A stretch of DNA of 64,000 nucleotides from Trichosporon coremiiforme (GCA_039545355.1 BCJJ01000017.1:62001-126000); one strand, 5' to 3'; shown: positions 42,050 to 53,249, numbered from the stretch's first letter. The notes: generated from the letters alone by a model not told the origin. Made by a program: numbers and translations.

Positions 42050-44284
42050 ATGGCGGGTGTTGGTGGTAAGCAGAAGCAGCCCGCTTCGACCACCCCAATG
42101 ACTCCTATCCACGGTCAGAACTCGGTCAGTGAACCCCCAGCCGACCCCACCAACCCCATCACCCCCACTTCGGCAGCTGAGGTCCCCATCAACGATGACA
42201 GCTCGGGAAGCAGCTCCCCTACGTCTTCCGACACGCCTCCCACAAGCCTCGACTCTGATGACGACGCGTCGCCCTCGTCCAAGAACAAGGGTAAGGGCAA
42301 GGGCAAGGCTATGACGGTTGACGAGGAGGAGATCCCTACCTCCTCCAAGGACTCTTCGGAGCGCTACGCCTCCGACGACCCCTTCATGCTCGACCGCCTC
42401 GAGGCGGCCATCATCGAGTCGCGCAAGTCCACCACGACCGAGCCCAGAAACGGCGAGTCCTCGCGCACCAACAGCTCTGGCACCGTCCCCTCGACTGGCA
42501 GCGGTACACGCTCCACCTCTCCCGACCAGATCTACGGCGAGTTCTGGCCCCGTGGCTCCGCACAGTCTGCAGCGCAGGCCTTAGTCCGTCTCGCCGACAG
42601 AGACTACCGCCACCGCGAGGCCGACCTGGCTGACCTGCACACCGACACTGGGTCTTCGCCTCCTTTGCACTCGCGCGAGCCGTTCCTGTTCGCAAACCCC
42701 CGCTCGCCCGAGCTGTCCGATCTCCTGACCCAGGCGCAGACCCACTCCATCTCTACAACCGCAACCCGTGCCTCCTCCCCCTCCCCTCTACCTTCGGAGG
42801 CCGAGTCGGTCTCGCCCACGCCTTCGGACTCGGCATCGAACCGCAACCTCTCGGATGCATACAACTACCTTCTCAATGACAGCTTTGTGTCGACGTACGA
42901 GCCCTTCTCTGTCGCTGCATGTCGTGCCTTCGCCTCTCGTGACGGGGGAGGAGACGCAGAGTCGGACCTTCCCTCGCTCACGCGCTCGGCGGATGGGACT
43001 GTCGTTTCGTGGATCGGATCAGAGCTCACCGATCTCCCGTCTGGCTCGCCCAGCCTCACATTTACAGCCCACGCAATGGTGGAGGCGCGCTCGCCCTTCG
43101 TTCAGCGTCCGGCTAGTGTCACCACTGGGGATGAGACCGTTGTGCCACATGCGTCGTCCGCCCCGCTGCCCATGATGCAGCAGCTGCGTGACCTCGACTT
43201 TGGCGACGATGACCTGAGTACCGTCCACTGGGATGATGCACACTGGCACACGCCGAGCAGAATCGAGTCGCCTGACCCCTTCGTGCAAGACAACGAGCAC
43301 GAGGTCGTCGACAACGCCGGTCCTGTCGTGCCTGCCGATGAGACTATCGCTGAGGAGACGCTTATCACCGTTGAGAACGAGAACGCCGAGGGGCAGGACA
43401 TCGCTGACGTCAGCCTGGAGCTGGACGACATAAACCCTTTCTCCGCCACGCCCATCACCGACGCCGCGGAGGCAGCAGAGATCGCCGACGTCAGTGTCTC
43501 ACTCGACACTCCTCCCGCCGCCACCGGTACTGCCACCACCCAGCCCACCGTTAACAATGGCATCCCCATCCGGTCGGCACAGTTCCCGGTCGTGCGCCGC
43601 CGCCGTAATGGCGAGCTCCCCATTCGTCGTCATGCTCTGCGTATCGCCGACCTGGAGATGAACCGCGCCGAACGCGCTGCAGCCTTCAGTGCCAGGTTTG
43701 GGCAGAACTCGCACGCTGGGTATTCCGAGGGCTCCAGCGTTGAGTCCCTTGCTGGTTCCAGCGTTGGGTCTACCGTCCAGAGCCCCGTTCATAGTCCCGT
43801 CCTGAGCCCGATTCAGAACCCCTTCCAGACCCCCGTCCTGCACCCCGTCCAGATCCATGTCAATATCCCCGTCAGCACCATCGCCAACGCCCTCACTGCA
43901 ACTCCACCCACCCCGCCTCTGTACTATTCGCCTCCCAACTCTCCCTCTCCTCCCCCAACTCCTCCCATCACGCCCACACCCCCAAACACGCCCGTCAACG
44001 GTCTTTCTGACCCCTCTGTCTCCTCTTTCCCCTCTGCCCTCTCCACCCTCCCCACGCTCAACTCAGCTCTGAGCCTGACCCGCAGCACTCTGCGAGGTCT
44101 CGGCACCCGCGCCACCCAGTTCTGGCACGCCTTCCTTACCTACCGCTTCGCAGAGGACATTGGCGCAATGCCCGGCACGGCTCTGGTGGTGTTGCTGGCC
44201 ATGGTCGCCGTGCCCCTCATGTCGCTTTGGTTTCCTTATGACCAGTCTTTGATGGAGGTCTGGCGCCGCTGGTTCGGCCCTTAG
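42050..44284 (+). CDS. Ser/Pro/Thr-rich low-complexity protein with a C-terminal membrane anchor
   Basis: Intronless, 744 aa from MAGVGGKQKQ; the frame is open upstream but lacks a good ATG. Most of the protein is disordered, acidic and Ser/Thr/Pro-rich. It contains a run of short repeats at about 565-610 (SPV/SPI/NPF/TPV/HPV spaced every 5-6 residues) and a Pro-rich TPPTPPLYYSPP region. Near the end, GTALVVLLAMVAVPLMSLWF (about 709-728) is a single hydrophobic span with only 16 residues after it, so it is probably tail-anchored in ER or another organelle membrane with the bulk in the cytosol. No family is recognised. Confidence 0.7.
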   Translation: MAGVGGKQKQPASTTPMTPIHGQNSVSEPPADPTNPITPTSAAEVPINDDSSGSSSPTSSDTPPTSLDSDDDASPSSKNKGKGKGKAMTVDEEEIPTSSKDSSERYASDDPFMLDRLEAAIIESRKSTTTEPRNGESSRTNSSGTVPSTGSGTRSTSPDQIYGEFWPRGSAQSAAQALVRLADRDYRHREADLADLHTDTGSSPPLHSREPFLFANPRSPELSDLLTQAQTHSISTTATRASSPSPLPSEAESVSPTPSDSASNRNLSDAYNYLLNDSFVSTYEPFSVAACRAFASRDGGGDAESDLPSLTRSADGTVVSWIGSELTDLPSGSPSLTFTAHAMVEARSPFVQRPASVTTGDETVVPHASSAPLPMMQQLRDLDFGDDDLSTVHWDDAHWHTPSRIESPDPFVQDNEHEVVDNAGPVVPADETIAEETLITVENENAEGQDIADVSLELDDINPFSATPITDAAEAAEIADVSVSLDTPPAATGTATTQPTVNNGIPIRSAQFPVVRRRRNGELPIRRHALRIADLEMNRAERAAAFSARFGQNSHAGYSEGSSVESLAGSSVGSTVQSPVHSPVLSPIQNPFQTPVLHPVQIHVNIPVSTIANALTATPPTPPLYYSPPNSPSPPPTPPITPTPPNTPVNGLSDPSVSSFPSALSTLPTLNSALSLTRSTLRGLGTRATQFWHAFLTYRFAEDIGAMPGTALVVLLAMVAVPLMSLWFPYDQSLMEVWRRWFGP

Positions 44285-45135
44285 CCTCCCATACTCTGCT
44301 TACCCAATTTCATTGTAGTGTGGTGCGCACCGCGGACAACAGGTCGCCCCTCTACTCCTTCTTCACGCCCATGGACTGTCCAGCTGGACGATGCACCGCG
44401 GACAACAGGTGCCCTCTTATTCCTTTTCATCATGATACCCCTATGCATCGGTAGTGGACGATACATGGTCATGATGTGCAACAGACATAGACCCCCGCTG
44501 ACATTTTGTATAATCACTCGAAAAGAATCAGAAAATCCACAATACTCCCTCGAAGAGGGCACGCGCGCCCTATTTCATCTTCACTCTCAAGCACCTCGGT
44601 CATTCTCACATCTGGATGCATTCGATCTGATAGGGGAATAGAAGATTGGTAGAGACGCCGAGACCACGTAGCCGAGAATAGCCATCTACGATACAAAATG
44701 ATTCTTATTTCACGGAGAACAAACCACAGCAGCAATGGGAGCCGAGCCAAGGATGTTTTTGGTTGACGAAACGCGGAAACGGAAAGATGAAAGGAGCAAT
44801 GGAGAGGAAGAAGAGACTTTGGTTTAATCGTTGCACACAGATAGCGAGGGATATACTGGACATGGCTTCGAACGAGAACAAAGTCTTCGGGACGAAGAAA
44901 GGGGGAAAGAAAGGGACAAGGTGAAGGGTTGATAAGAGAAGAGGTCGGAGAGAAAAAAGCAAAGGAAGGCAGAAAGGACGGACGAGAAAGGGGAAAGCAG
45001 AGGCGATAACGGAGACGGAGACTTCAATTCAGACAAATAATTCAGAGCTCGGCTGTTGGTACATTGCGATATAAGCGTATGCGGAGTCGAACAGAAATTA
45101 AGTTAAACGAAAGAAAGCAGCGTAACCGGTATCAC
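44285..45135. other. Intergenic with an 18-base direct repeat
   Basis: 850 bases between convergent genes. GCACCGCGGACAACAGGT occurs at 44327-44344 and 44393-44410, each followed by a similar CTC-T-CTCCTT/TATTCCTT stretch, so the local unit is about 66 bases duplicated. The remainder is purine-rich on the plus strand and shows no gene. Confidence 0.5.
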
Positions 45136-46958
45136 TTAGTAGCCCTGGCCGGGTCCACCGAAGCCACCCTGGCCGCCCTGCTGGGCACCTGCGATTGTCA
45201 GCATGTCTGTTGCAAGAGTTGTGTATGCACCAGAACCAAAGTTGCCACCCTGGTAGCCGCCCTGTTGAGGGGGAGCACCGCCGTAGCCTAGATACGAGAA
45301 CGAGAAGGACCGAAGCAAGTTGTTCGAGAATTGAGAATGATCGAATAACGAACGACGAGAACGGAACAAACGAGAGCGAGGCATTCGAACACGGAACAGA
45401 ATGGAACGAGAGAGAAAAGAGAGCACGGATCAGACCGAGTCACACAACACAAGAGGACACTTCACTCACCACCCTGCTGGCCCTCGAAGCCACCCTGCTG
45501 GAAGCCACCCTGCTGGCCGCCGTCTGCTGTCAGTTAACCACGATCTAATTAAGAACGTACAGCCACCGAATCCTCCCTGCTGGCCGCCGTAGCCCTGGGG
45601 ACCGCCGTAGCCGGCCTGGCCGTTGAAGCCGCCCTGGAAGCCACCCTGCTGGCCGCCGAAGCCGCCCTGCTGGTAACCTCCCTGCTGGTAGCCTCCCTGC
45701 TGGAAGCCGCCCTGCTGGCCACCGAAGCCGCCCTGGCCGCCGTAGCCGCCGCCGTAGCCACCACCGTAGCCACCGCCGTACATGCCGCCGTCTGAGGTTA
45801 ATTTCGGAGTGTAACAATTAACTTACAGCCGGAGCCGTAGCCGCCTCCGTAACCACCACCAGCGGGCTTGGAGTTGGCCATGTTGACGCGGACGCGACGG
45901 CCGTCGAGCTCCTGCTCGTTCATGGCGTTGATGGCAGCCTCAGCCTCGGCCTGGTTGCCGTAGGTGACGAAGCCGAAGCCACGGCTGCGGCCGGTCTCCC
46001 GGTCCTTCATGACGATGTAGTCGAGGACCTGGCCGTAGGCGGCGAAAGTCTGTTGTTTTGAATTTGATCATTTGGCACGGACAGTTCAGGAACACAAGAG
46101 CACAAACAGGCAGAGCGTGCAAGAGCCGGCAGTGGGCCGAAGCGAATGATGAGTAGAGAGAGGCACACGGGCAGACGAACAGACGATCAGACGATCAGAC
46201 GAGCAGAGCGAACAGACGGGCAGACGGGACAAGACGCGCAATTGGGAAAGAAAATGACGTTAGTGAACAAAGAGTAGCACGAACCAAGACCCGGGACCAC
46301 AACCAAAGACGGCAAGCCAGAACAAGAGACGAGTGCGAACGATAGCGAGCAAGCGAAAGCAGCGAAGAGAGCGAGAAACCGAAACGAAACGACGAAGTTG
46401 AATCAAAACCAATAGTATGAGCATCTCTATCACGATGAGCAGAAATAATGCAGACCTGGTGAAGAACCTCGTCCGTGGTGTTCCACGAGAGGTTGCCTAG
46501 AGAAGAGTAAGCAATCTGAAATGCACAAGAGATAACAATGGGGATGAGAATGGTGGATGGGGAGAAGGCTGTGTGCGCAGCCAAGACACACGAGAGTCAC
46601 ACAAACACAAGCCAAGCGAGGGCTCCACCAGGCAACAAAGAGAGATCAAGTCAAGACCAAAACATGAAGCTGATGCCAGTGCATTGCTGCCAGGATGCGA
46701 GGATGCTGTGCGACGATCGCCGAGAGGCAAGAGGTAGATGCAGACGAGCTAGGAGGTACCCTATGGCCCAGCCAGACGCGTGACAAACGGGTTGGGGAGT
46801 GAGATGACGTCTGTCTGCTGGGAGAGTGTTGGGGGTTGTGTCCGTGCGCTTTGCGGTGACGACTCGAAGGCTCGGGCAGGGGCTCGGGGCTCGGCAGGGT
46901 CGAGGGGTGGTGAGTGTTGGAGGGGAGACATACCGACGTAAACCTTAGCAGCGGACAT
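45136..46958 (-). CDS. Glycine-rich RNA-binding protein with one RRM
   Basis: Seven exons on the minus strand: 46934-46958, 46456-46496, 45827-46049, 45561-45791, 45470-45523, 45231-45287, 45136-45188; introns 437, 406, 35, 37, 182 and 42 nt; protein 227 aa. Residues 4-80 form an RRM with RNP2 KVYVGNLSW and RNP1 RSRGFGFVTY. The rest is GGY, GGQ and QQGG repeats, prion-like and prone to phase separation. The layout matches plant GRP7 and animal CIRBP cold-inducible proteins that bind RNA and regulate splicing. The last 42-nt intron is frame-neutral and stop-free; the two long introns flank a 41-nt exon within the RRM. Confidence 0.88.
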
Positions 46959-47260
46959 TGTACTGGATGGGATGGATGAGATGGATGCAAGGATGCAATG
47001 GGGAGCAGAGCAAGACCAAGTGAGAGTGACGAGTCGCGGCGGTGGATCGTGGCTCGCAGCAGCCCCGCCCGCGCCGCTCCAGCCAGCCTCACCCAGGAAC
47101 TGAACCCCGTGACCCGTGACCACTCACCCCACCGCCTTCCCTTCAGCCTAAGCCTATTTCCGTCCATGTGGCGATTTGCCACCTCGTGACCGTCCAGTCC
47201 TCTCATCCTTACGTCACAGTCAACCAGGCAACAATAACAATCGTCCTCGACCATCTTGAC
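46959..47260. other. Divergent promoter between the RRM and CCDC174-like genes
   Basis: About 300 bases. No RNA or coding signal is seen. Confidence 0.45.
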
Positions 47261-48399
47261 ATGTCTGGGTCCGGCGTATCCCAGGCTTCCCTCCTCGGCC
47301 TCAAGGCCCTCACCGCAGAGCACGCAGACCGCTTCAAGAAAGAGGGCCGCTCCGCCGTCAAGGGTGCCCGCAAGGACCGTTCCGAAAAAGTCGCGCGCGA
47401 CCCCTTTGACCGTCCGAGCCCCGGCCTCGTGAAGCGTCTCGCCCGCGAGGCCCGTAACGACGCCAAGCGGAGGCACTTCACCGACGACCCCGACGGACCG
47501 AGTGAGGACCAGCGGAGGGCGATCCTCGAAGCGAAAGCTCGGCGATATGAGCAGCTCGCCAGGGGTGGAGAAGGGCTCAGCGAGCGCGAGCTGGCCGAGG
47601 CAACGATAGACGTGAGCTGTCGCACCATCACGCTGAGCTAACCATCAGTTCGATCGGAAACGAGATGAATGGAGCGACCACTCGAGCGACATCGATGAGT
47701 CGGCCCTGGAAGCTCGCGCACCAGAAGAGTTCGACACCCTCGACGGCAACGACCAGGTTGAATACGTCGATGAGCTCGGACGAACACGAGTCGGGACGAG
47801 GAAGGAGGCGATCGCCGCGGAGATGGCAAAGGGTGATGCCGGACCATCACAGAGTAACGAGCCCCTGGTCGGCGAGTCAGCATACGCTGAGGTTATGTAA
47901 GCTGAAGTAAGGAACATGAAGCTGACAGGAAGGAAGTCGCAGTTCATCCACGGCGACCAGCACCACTTCCCCGTATACCAGCCCGACCACGAAGCGCTGA
48001 AGCAAAAGTACCTCGACGCAGAGCGCGAGGCACGACAGCACCACTACGACTCAACGAAGGAAGGTGAGCTTCTACCCCCAGGCAGAATAGCTGACATCAG
48101 TCCGAACACGAGGCGCCGGTGCATACCAGTTCAGTCTGGACGAGGAGGAACGCGCGAAGCAGATGGCGAGTCTCGACGCCGAGCGCCGCACAACAGAGCA
48201 GGAGCGAGGCAAGACGACCGCGCGCGGCATGACGCCCGCCCAGGATGCAAGGAAACGGCGTCTCGACGAGCGGCGAGCGCTCGTGGAGGCGAAACGCGCC
48301 AAACTTCTCGGCGGAGCGGACAAGCTCGCCGCCCTCCGCGCCCAGAAACAAGCGGAGCGCGCCGAGACGTTCCTCAAAGACTTTGAGCGGGAGCTGTAG
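47261..48399 (+). CDS. CCDC174-like coiled-coil nuclear protein
   Basis: Four exons: 47261-47611, 47649-47896, 47933-48063, 48101-48399; introns 37, 36 and 37 nt; protein 342 aa. It is highly charged with long helical Lys/Arg/Glu runs. Landmarks of the CCDC174 family are FDRKRDEW, VEYVDELGRTR and GAGAYQFSLDEEERAKQM. Human CCDC174 is nuclear and associates with the exon junction complex; a role in RNA processing is inferred. The acceptor of intron 2 (GACAGGAAG) was chosen because the first AG shifts the frame. Confidence 0.78.
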
Positions 48400-48551
48400 G
48401 ATGGCACCCTCGCTCGAACCTACGCCTCGCCCGTACTTCACATCAGCATGTCCTGACCCACAAATCGTAACGCATGGTCAAGACCTTTAGACATCTATAG
48501 CATTAAATGTAGCATGTACAACAAAAAATCTGTATGAAAAGCTCTCCCCAT

Positions 48552-49832
48552 CTAGACCTCGACCCAGAGACAGCCCGAGGCGCTCGCGCCCTCGCCCTGC
48601 CCAAGAGCTCCGGACACGCCGCCGCCTCCCACGGCCTTGCCCGCACGCTCCATGACGGCGAGTCCGAGGCCGTCATCGCTGCACCCCTCAATCAGGATGG
48701 CGTCCACGCCCTCCTGCTCCAGCGCGAGCATGCCGCCGAACAGATTCTGGGCCGCGCTGGCGGCGTCCTTGCCGAGCGAGTGGCGCACCGCAACCGCATC
48801 CCCTTCGAGAGCCTTGGACAAAGGCGAGCCCTCAAAGCCGAGGAAGCCGAGGCGGGGATTCTTGGCGCGAATGGCGGCGACGACGGACGATGCGCTCGAG
48901 TCGGAGGGCGAGATACGTGGCCGGGTCGGGAAGACGTTCGATGGCAGCAGTAGGAACACGGGTATCCGCGGCGAGTAGTGGCGGTACTTCATGCCGGGGG
49001 TGGAGGGAGGTGCGTCGTCCTTCGGTTTCGGCGCCGGTTCCGTCGAGGTGCTGTTCGGAACCCACGGACGGCCGTGCAGGAGGATCTGCGTGGATCCGCC
49101 GTACTTCTCATCGACGGCGCGGACTACACGAGCCACGTCCTCGACCCCCAGACCGCCGGGACGTAGGACGTTGACGCTGCCCCCGCCGCCCTTCCGCCAC
49201 TCGAGGCCGTTGACGACCGTGCTCTCCACGCCTACGCCGCAGGAACCGCCGTCGAGAATGCAACCCAGACCGTCGCTGCCGTCCAGGTCGTTCTTGACGT
49301 GTTGGGCCTGGGTTGGGCTCGGTCGGCCAGAGGAGTTGGCGCTCGGTGCGCTGACTGGCAGATTGGCGGTTTGGATCAGAGCCAGAGCGAGGGGGTGGGC
49401 GGGCATGCGGATCGCGTTCGTCTGCGGTGCGGGCGGCGGCGGGGGGTTCGTAGAGGGAAAGAGGAGCGTGAGGGGGCCAGGCCAGAAGGCGTCCGTGAGC
49501 GCGGCGTAGAGCTCGCTCAGCTCGTAGGTCTCGGGCACGAGGCGGCGCAGCATGCCCATGCCGCCGACATGGATGATGAGGGGGTTATCGGCCGGCCGGC
49601 GCTTGATCGCGTACACGCGCTTGACGGCCTCGGGGTCGAGTGAGTGTGCGCCGAGGCCATAAACCGTCTCAGTCGGGAAGGCAACGGTGCGGCCCGCCTT
49701 CAGGTGCTCAGCGGCGGCGGCGAGGGCCGGCTTCAAGCCCTCCGGGATGGCGAGGACGGGACTCGTCGAGCGCTCGTAGCTGAGCCCAGTGAGGGGGCAG
49801 GGGTAAATCGGTGTTGTCGGCTTGGTCGTCAT
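48552..49832 (-). CDS. SUA5: Threonylcarbamoyl-AMP synthase (Sua5/YrdC)
   Basis: Intronless, 426 aa from MTTKPTTPIY, the same length as yeast Sua5. The YrdC domain (about 30-245) has the KAGRTVAFPTETVYGLG motif, KRRPADNPLI, the FWPGPLT segment and SAPSANSSGRPSPT; the C-terminal Sua5 domain follows a PGMKYRHYSP linker. It makes threonylcarbamoyl-AMP for the t6A37 modification of ANN-decoding tRNAs. In-frame ATGs at 49877 and 49886 would add an Arg-rich presequence (MRNLTPRLLPRLARS). The downstream ATG has A at -3 and the upstream ones do not, so leaky scanning could give mitochondrial and cytosolic forms. Confidence 0.95.
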   Translation of the reverse strand: MTTKPTTPIYPCPLTGLSYERSTSPVLAIPEGLKPALAAAAEHLKAGRTVAFPTETVYGLGAHSLDPEAVKRVYAIKRRPADNPLIIHVGGMGMLRRLVPETYELSELYAALTDAFWPGPLTLLFPSTNPPPPPAPQTNAIRMPAHPLALALIQTANLPVSAPSANSSGRPSPTQAQHVKNDLDGSDGLGCILDGGSCGVGVESTVVNGLEWRKGGGGSVNVLRPGGLGVEDVARVVRAVDEKYGGSTQILLHGRPWVPNSTSTEPAPKPKDDAPPSTPGMKYRHYSPRIPVFLLLPSNVFPTRPRISPSDSSASSVVAAIRAKNPRLGFLGFEGSPLSKALEGDAVAVRHSLGKDAASAAQNLFGGMLALEQEGVDAILIEGCSDDGLGLAVMERAGKAVGGGGVSGALGQGEGASASGCLWVEV

Positions 49833-50226
49833 GCTGCGCGCAAGTCGGGGGAGTAGTCGTGGTGTCAAGTTACGCATGCATTGCATGCAGTCGTCGAGGT
49901 TGTGACAGGGTTCAAGTGGCGTGTCAACAATCTTCGCCCAGCTCGCCTGGACGTCATGAGTCAGAATTTCCTGGTCCCCACGGGTAATCCTCGGACTCGA
50001 CAGATCTGCCAAGTGCATCAGAGTGGAGGTCAGGTTGATCGAATTCATCGGTCGTAATGATTCCAACACGTGGGCTATCCCCGACCCGGTATCACGTGAC
50101 TGTCCGATTTTCGATGCACCAATTTGGTTCCGTCCGGTGAGTCTCGCCCGGGACAGCCGCTACGAAGTCGTTGCCTAGTCAAGCCAGTGTCGTCTTCTCA
50201 ACTGACCCAGCACAGAACTACCCAAC
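49833..50226. other. Divergent promoter of SUA5 and RPL24
   Basis: About 390 bases; includes the possible SUA5 presequence codons next to 49833 and the RPL24 leader exon near 50200-50226. No further gene. Confidence 0.45.
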
Positions 50227-50460
50227 GTGAGTCGCGCCGACGAGATCATGCTGGACCGACGACGCCGAGACCGACCACGACATCCAGACCGACTGTCCGC
50301 GCCGACCGATTGAAGAGAGGAGCTTGTTGGAAGGACGTTGAAATGGAGAGGCATTCAAGATGTGGAATTTTGATCGTGTTCTCGCGCGCGTCTGGCTCGA
50401 CATACCGGCATGATCTCGACGACCTCGAATACGACCCCGAACATGTCGCTAATATTGCAG
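50227..50460 (+). other. Likely 5' UTR intron of RPL24
   Basis: GTGAGT at 50227 and CTAAT...TTGCAG ending at 50460, one base before the RPL24 ATG at 50462. Leader introns are common in fungal ribosomal protein genes. Confidence 0.55.
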
Positions 50461-50461
50461 A

Positions 50462-51304
50462 ATGCGTGTCGATCGTTGCGACTGGTCCGGCTTCAAGGTT
50501 TACCCCTCCAGGGGTAAGGTCTACGTCCGTGGTGACTCCAAGGTGCGAATCGATCATGAAGCGAAGGGACGAGTGGAAATGGGACTGTCTACTCTCGGGA
50601 AACGGGCACAGGATGGACAGGCAACGGCTACAGCACGGAGAGACGCAGAAGGCTGGGAAGGGAACAGGAGGACAGCAGAATGAAGCCGTGGACGGGGTAC
50701 GATGTCGACTGGGAGGAAAGATTTGAAGAGTGCGAAGGATCCTGACCTGCTGCCGATCGTCGTTGTTTTCTGCCTGAAGCTGGACGTCTTGCCTGTGTTC
50801 TTCCCGATTGTCGATCCCGAAACCCATGTCCCGGAGCTACCACTGTGGGCTGTATAGCTAACATCCAGACCTTCCGCTTCTCGGGCTCCAAGACCGAGTC
50901 CCTCTTCCTCCAGCGCAAGAACCCCCGCAAGATCGCCTGGACCCAGGTCTACCGTCGCATGCACAAGAAGGGTATCACTGAGGAGGTTGCCAAGAAGCGC
51001 AGCAGGAAGAACGTGAAGGTTCAGGTGAGTAGAGAAAGGGTTACTCAACGCGACCCGCAAGCTAGCACCGAAGGAAGACGAGCTAACCCCTCAGCGTGGT
51101 GTTGTCGGTGCCGACCTTGCCTCCATCATGGCTAAGCGCACTGCCAAGCCCGAGGTTCGTGCCGCTGCCCGCCAGGCCGCCATCTCCAAGGCCAAGACCC
51201 AGAAGCGTGAGAAGGAGACCGCCAAGAAGGCCAACCGCCCCCAGGGTGCCAACGTCCCCAAGGTCTCCAAGCAGGCCGCCAAGGGTGGCAAGGGTGGTCG
51301 CTAA
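50462..51304 (+). CDS. RPL24: 60S ribosomal protein eL24
   Basis: Three coding exons: 50462-50542, 50869-51024, 51095-51304; introns 326 and 70 nt; protein 148 aa. The N-terminus MRVDRCDWSGFKVYP and GKVYVRGDSK, then SKTESLFLQRKNPRKIAW and YRRMHKKG are typical of eL24; the C-terminus is Lys/Ala-rich. It is part of the large subunit at the subunit interface, where it helps bridge to the 40S. The first coding intron is much longer than usual here, as is common in ribosomal protein genes; no snoRNA boxes were recognised in it. Confidence 0.96.
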
Positions 51305-51652
51305 AAGCTTCTTCTAAAAGTTTTATTGTAGAGACTTTTTGAAGAGGTGTTTGGTTATTTCCTTTGCAATCATGGTGGACGACTTGTAGGATATGGCCAC
51401 GCATCCATGTACTGGTTTGCACTTACCGAGCATACTTTGAAGGAGCTGCGGCGTCCGAGCATTGTTAATTGAGAGAGGAGCAACTAACCGAGGGGCGAGC
51501 TAGTGGAGATGAGCATCAGGAAATTCAGGCGAAGATCGTCGCAAGCTGAGCTCGTCCGTCGCCATCAGTGTGGTCGGCTGCAGGCACAGATGCAGACCTC
51601 GACGTGAAGCTATGATATAACAATACATGGAGTACCAGAACATATGAATCGC
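51305..51652. other. Intergenic between convergent RPL24 and RRP36
   Basis: About 350 bases of 3' flank; no gene seen. Confidence 0.45.
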
Positions 51653-52927
51653 CTACACCACGCGCCTGCGCTTGCTGCCATCTCCCCTGGGTCCCCTGTT
51701 GCTGTTCTCGATAATAGCCCTCGACTTCTTCTCCTTTCCAGCGACCTTCTTCCTCTTCTTCTCGATTGCCTTGTTGACCGCCTTCTTGCCACCGCTCTGC
51801 TCGAGCTGCTCGAAGCGCGCCTTGAGAAGCAAGTCCTTTTTCTCCGCTGTATTCGTCAGCTCATTGCCCAGTAGCTACAGCTAGTAAGCACTCACACTTC
51901 TTCATGAACCAAGCGCCCTTGCCCTGCTCGCGCTTCTCGCGCTCCTCTCGCTTGACCTTGGAGAGGGCGTCGCGCTCGGCCTGCTCGCGCTTGAGCGAGC
52001 TGAGACGGTTCAGGACCTTGGACAGCTGGAGCTCCCTCTCCTCACGCTGGGCGGTGACGCCAGGCTTCTCAACAAGTTTGCAGGTCTTCTCAAGCTTGGA
52101 GAGACGCTTCACGTCGTCCCTCAGCTGCGAGCGCTCTTTCTCGAGCATCTCCGGCAGGAAGGCGTACCCCTTCGAGTGCAGCTCGGCGTTCACCTGACCC
52201 GCGCTGAGGGAGGAGAAACGCGGATCGCGCCGGTCCACACGCGGCACGTCCACGACGTGTCGGAACCGGCTCACTTGTTTCTTCGTCGACATGGCGACCG
52301 GCCTGGACGTCAGTTGCTAGTCGAAGCCCCCGGAAACTCACGCATGCTTGTTGTCGCGCTTCTGCGTCCGTCCGTCACGCTTCTCGTCCCGCTCACCGTC
52401 CGAGCCAGAGTCCGAACCAGACTCAACGGCGCCAGCCTTGCCCTTCGCACGCTGCAGGCTCGCCAGCTTCGCCTTGGCCTCCCGCAGTTTGCGCTCCTTC
52501 GCCGTCAATCCCTCATAGTCATCCTCCTCTGCCTTTCCCTTGCCCTTCAGCGCTTTCTGCGCCTTGCGCAGCGTGTCGAGCGGGATGTCCTGCAGACCCT
52601 TCTGCAACTTGCGCTGGATGTCAGCTGTCCCTGTCGCACCTGCTAGCTCACCATGCTGGGTCCCTCGTCCTCGTCCTCAGACTCCGAGTCCGAAGCAGAA
52701 GCCTCGTCGTCCCAATCGTCCGCCTCGTAGATCCCGACTCCGTCACCCTCATCCTCAGAGTCGAACTCGCCCTCGAACTCGCCCTCCTCGTCCTCCTCGG
52801 CCGAGTACGCCTCTTCAGCCATGCCAGGCTTGTAGTCCTCGAACTCGTCGACCTCCGAGTCCTCATCGAGGATGTCGTCGTCAATCTCGGGCTCCGCGGC
52901 CTTGAGCGCCTTGTTTCTCCGTGCCAT
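51653..52927 (-). CDS. RRP36: rRNA processing protein Rrp36
   Basis: Four exons on the minus strand: 52652-52927, 52342-52613, 51896-52302, 51653-51846; introns 38, 39 and 49 nt; protein 382 aa. The first third is strongly acidic, followed by a Lys/Glu helical part, the conserved RRDPRFSSL motif, long coiled basic helices and a KKRKKV...SKRRRVV C-terminus with nuclear or nucleolar signals. Rrp36 acts in the 90S pre-ribosome for early cleavages of the 35S pre-rRNA that lead to 18S rRNA. Splice sites keep the RRP36 domain in one frame. Confidence 0.9.
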
Positions 52928-53168
52928 GTCGTCAATGTGGAAGTACGTCACGATGTCGTTGCGATTGTTGTCGCTGAAATCTGAGGAACCCAAAAGTGGA
53001 GGGATGGATCGGCACTTTCCCACGGTAGGCAACCTCCACCAGGGTATCTGTGGCGACAGGGGCTGACTTTCATCGAGGGTTACTCCCGCCGTCCCGACCA
53101 ACCATCCAACGTTCTGAAGGTCCTACATGCTCAAAAAAGGCAGGAGAACGCTCGCAGACGAGCAAAAA

Positions 53169-53249
53169 CGATGTTGACATGATTCGAACATGTGCTCCCG
53201 AAGGAAATTGATTTCTAGTCAATCGCGTTAACCACTCCGCCACAACACC
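53169..53249 (-). tRNA. tRNA-Ser(AGA), no intron
   Basis: Acceptor GGTGTTG/CAACATC, anticodon stem ATTGA/TCAAT with loop CTAGAAA, long variable arm, T-loop TTCGAAT. 81 nt. T5 follows on the minus strand. Its mature sequence is identical to that of the intron-containing gene at 54288-54381. Confidence 0.93.

Noticed and set aside
46646..47476. Minus-strand open frame of 276 codons over the RRM gene start and CCDC174-like exon 1
   Set aside because: It overlaps two real genes and their shared promoter and has no family features.
50543..50868. Possible snoRNA inside the long RPL24 intron
   Set aside because: No convincing C/D or H/ACA box pair could be placed.
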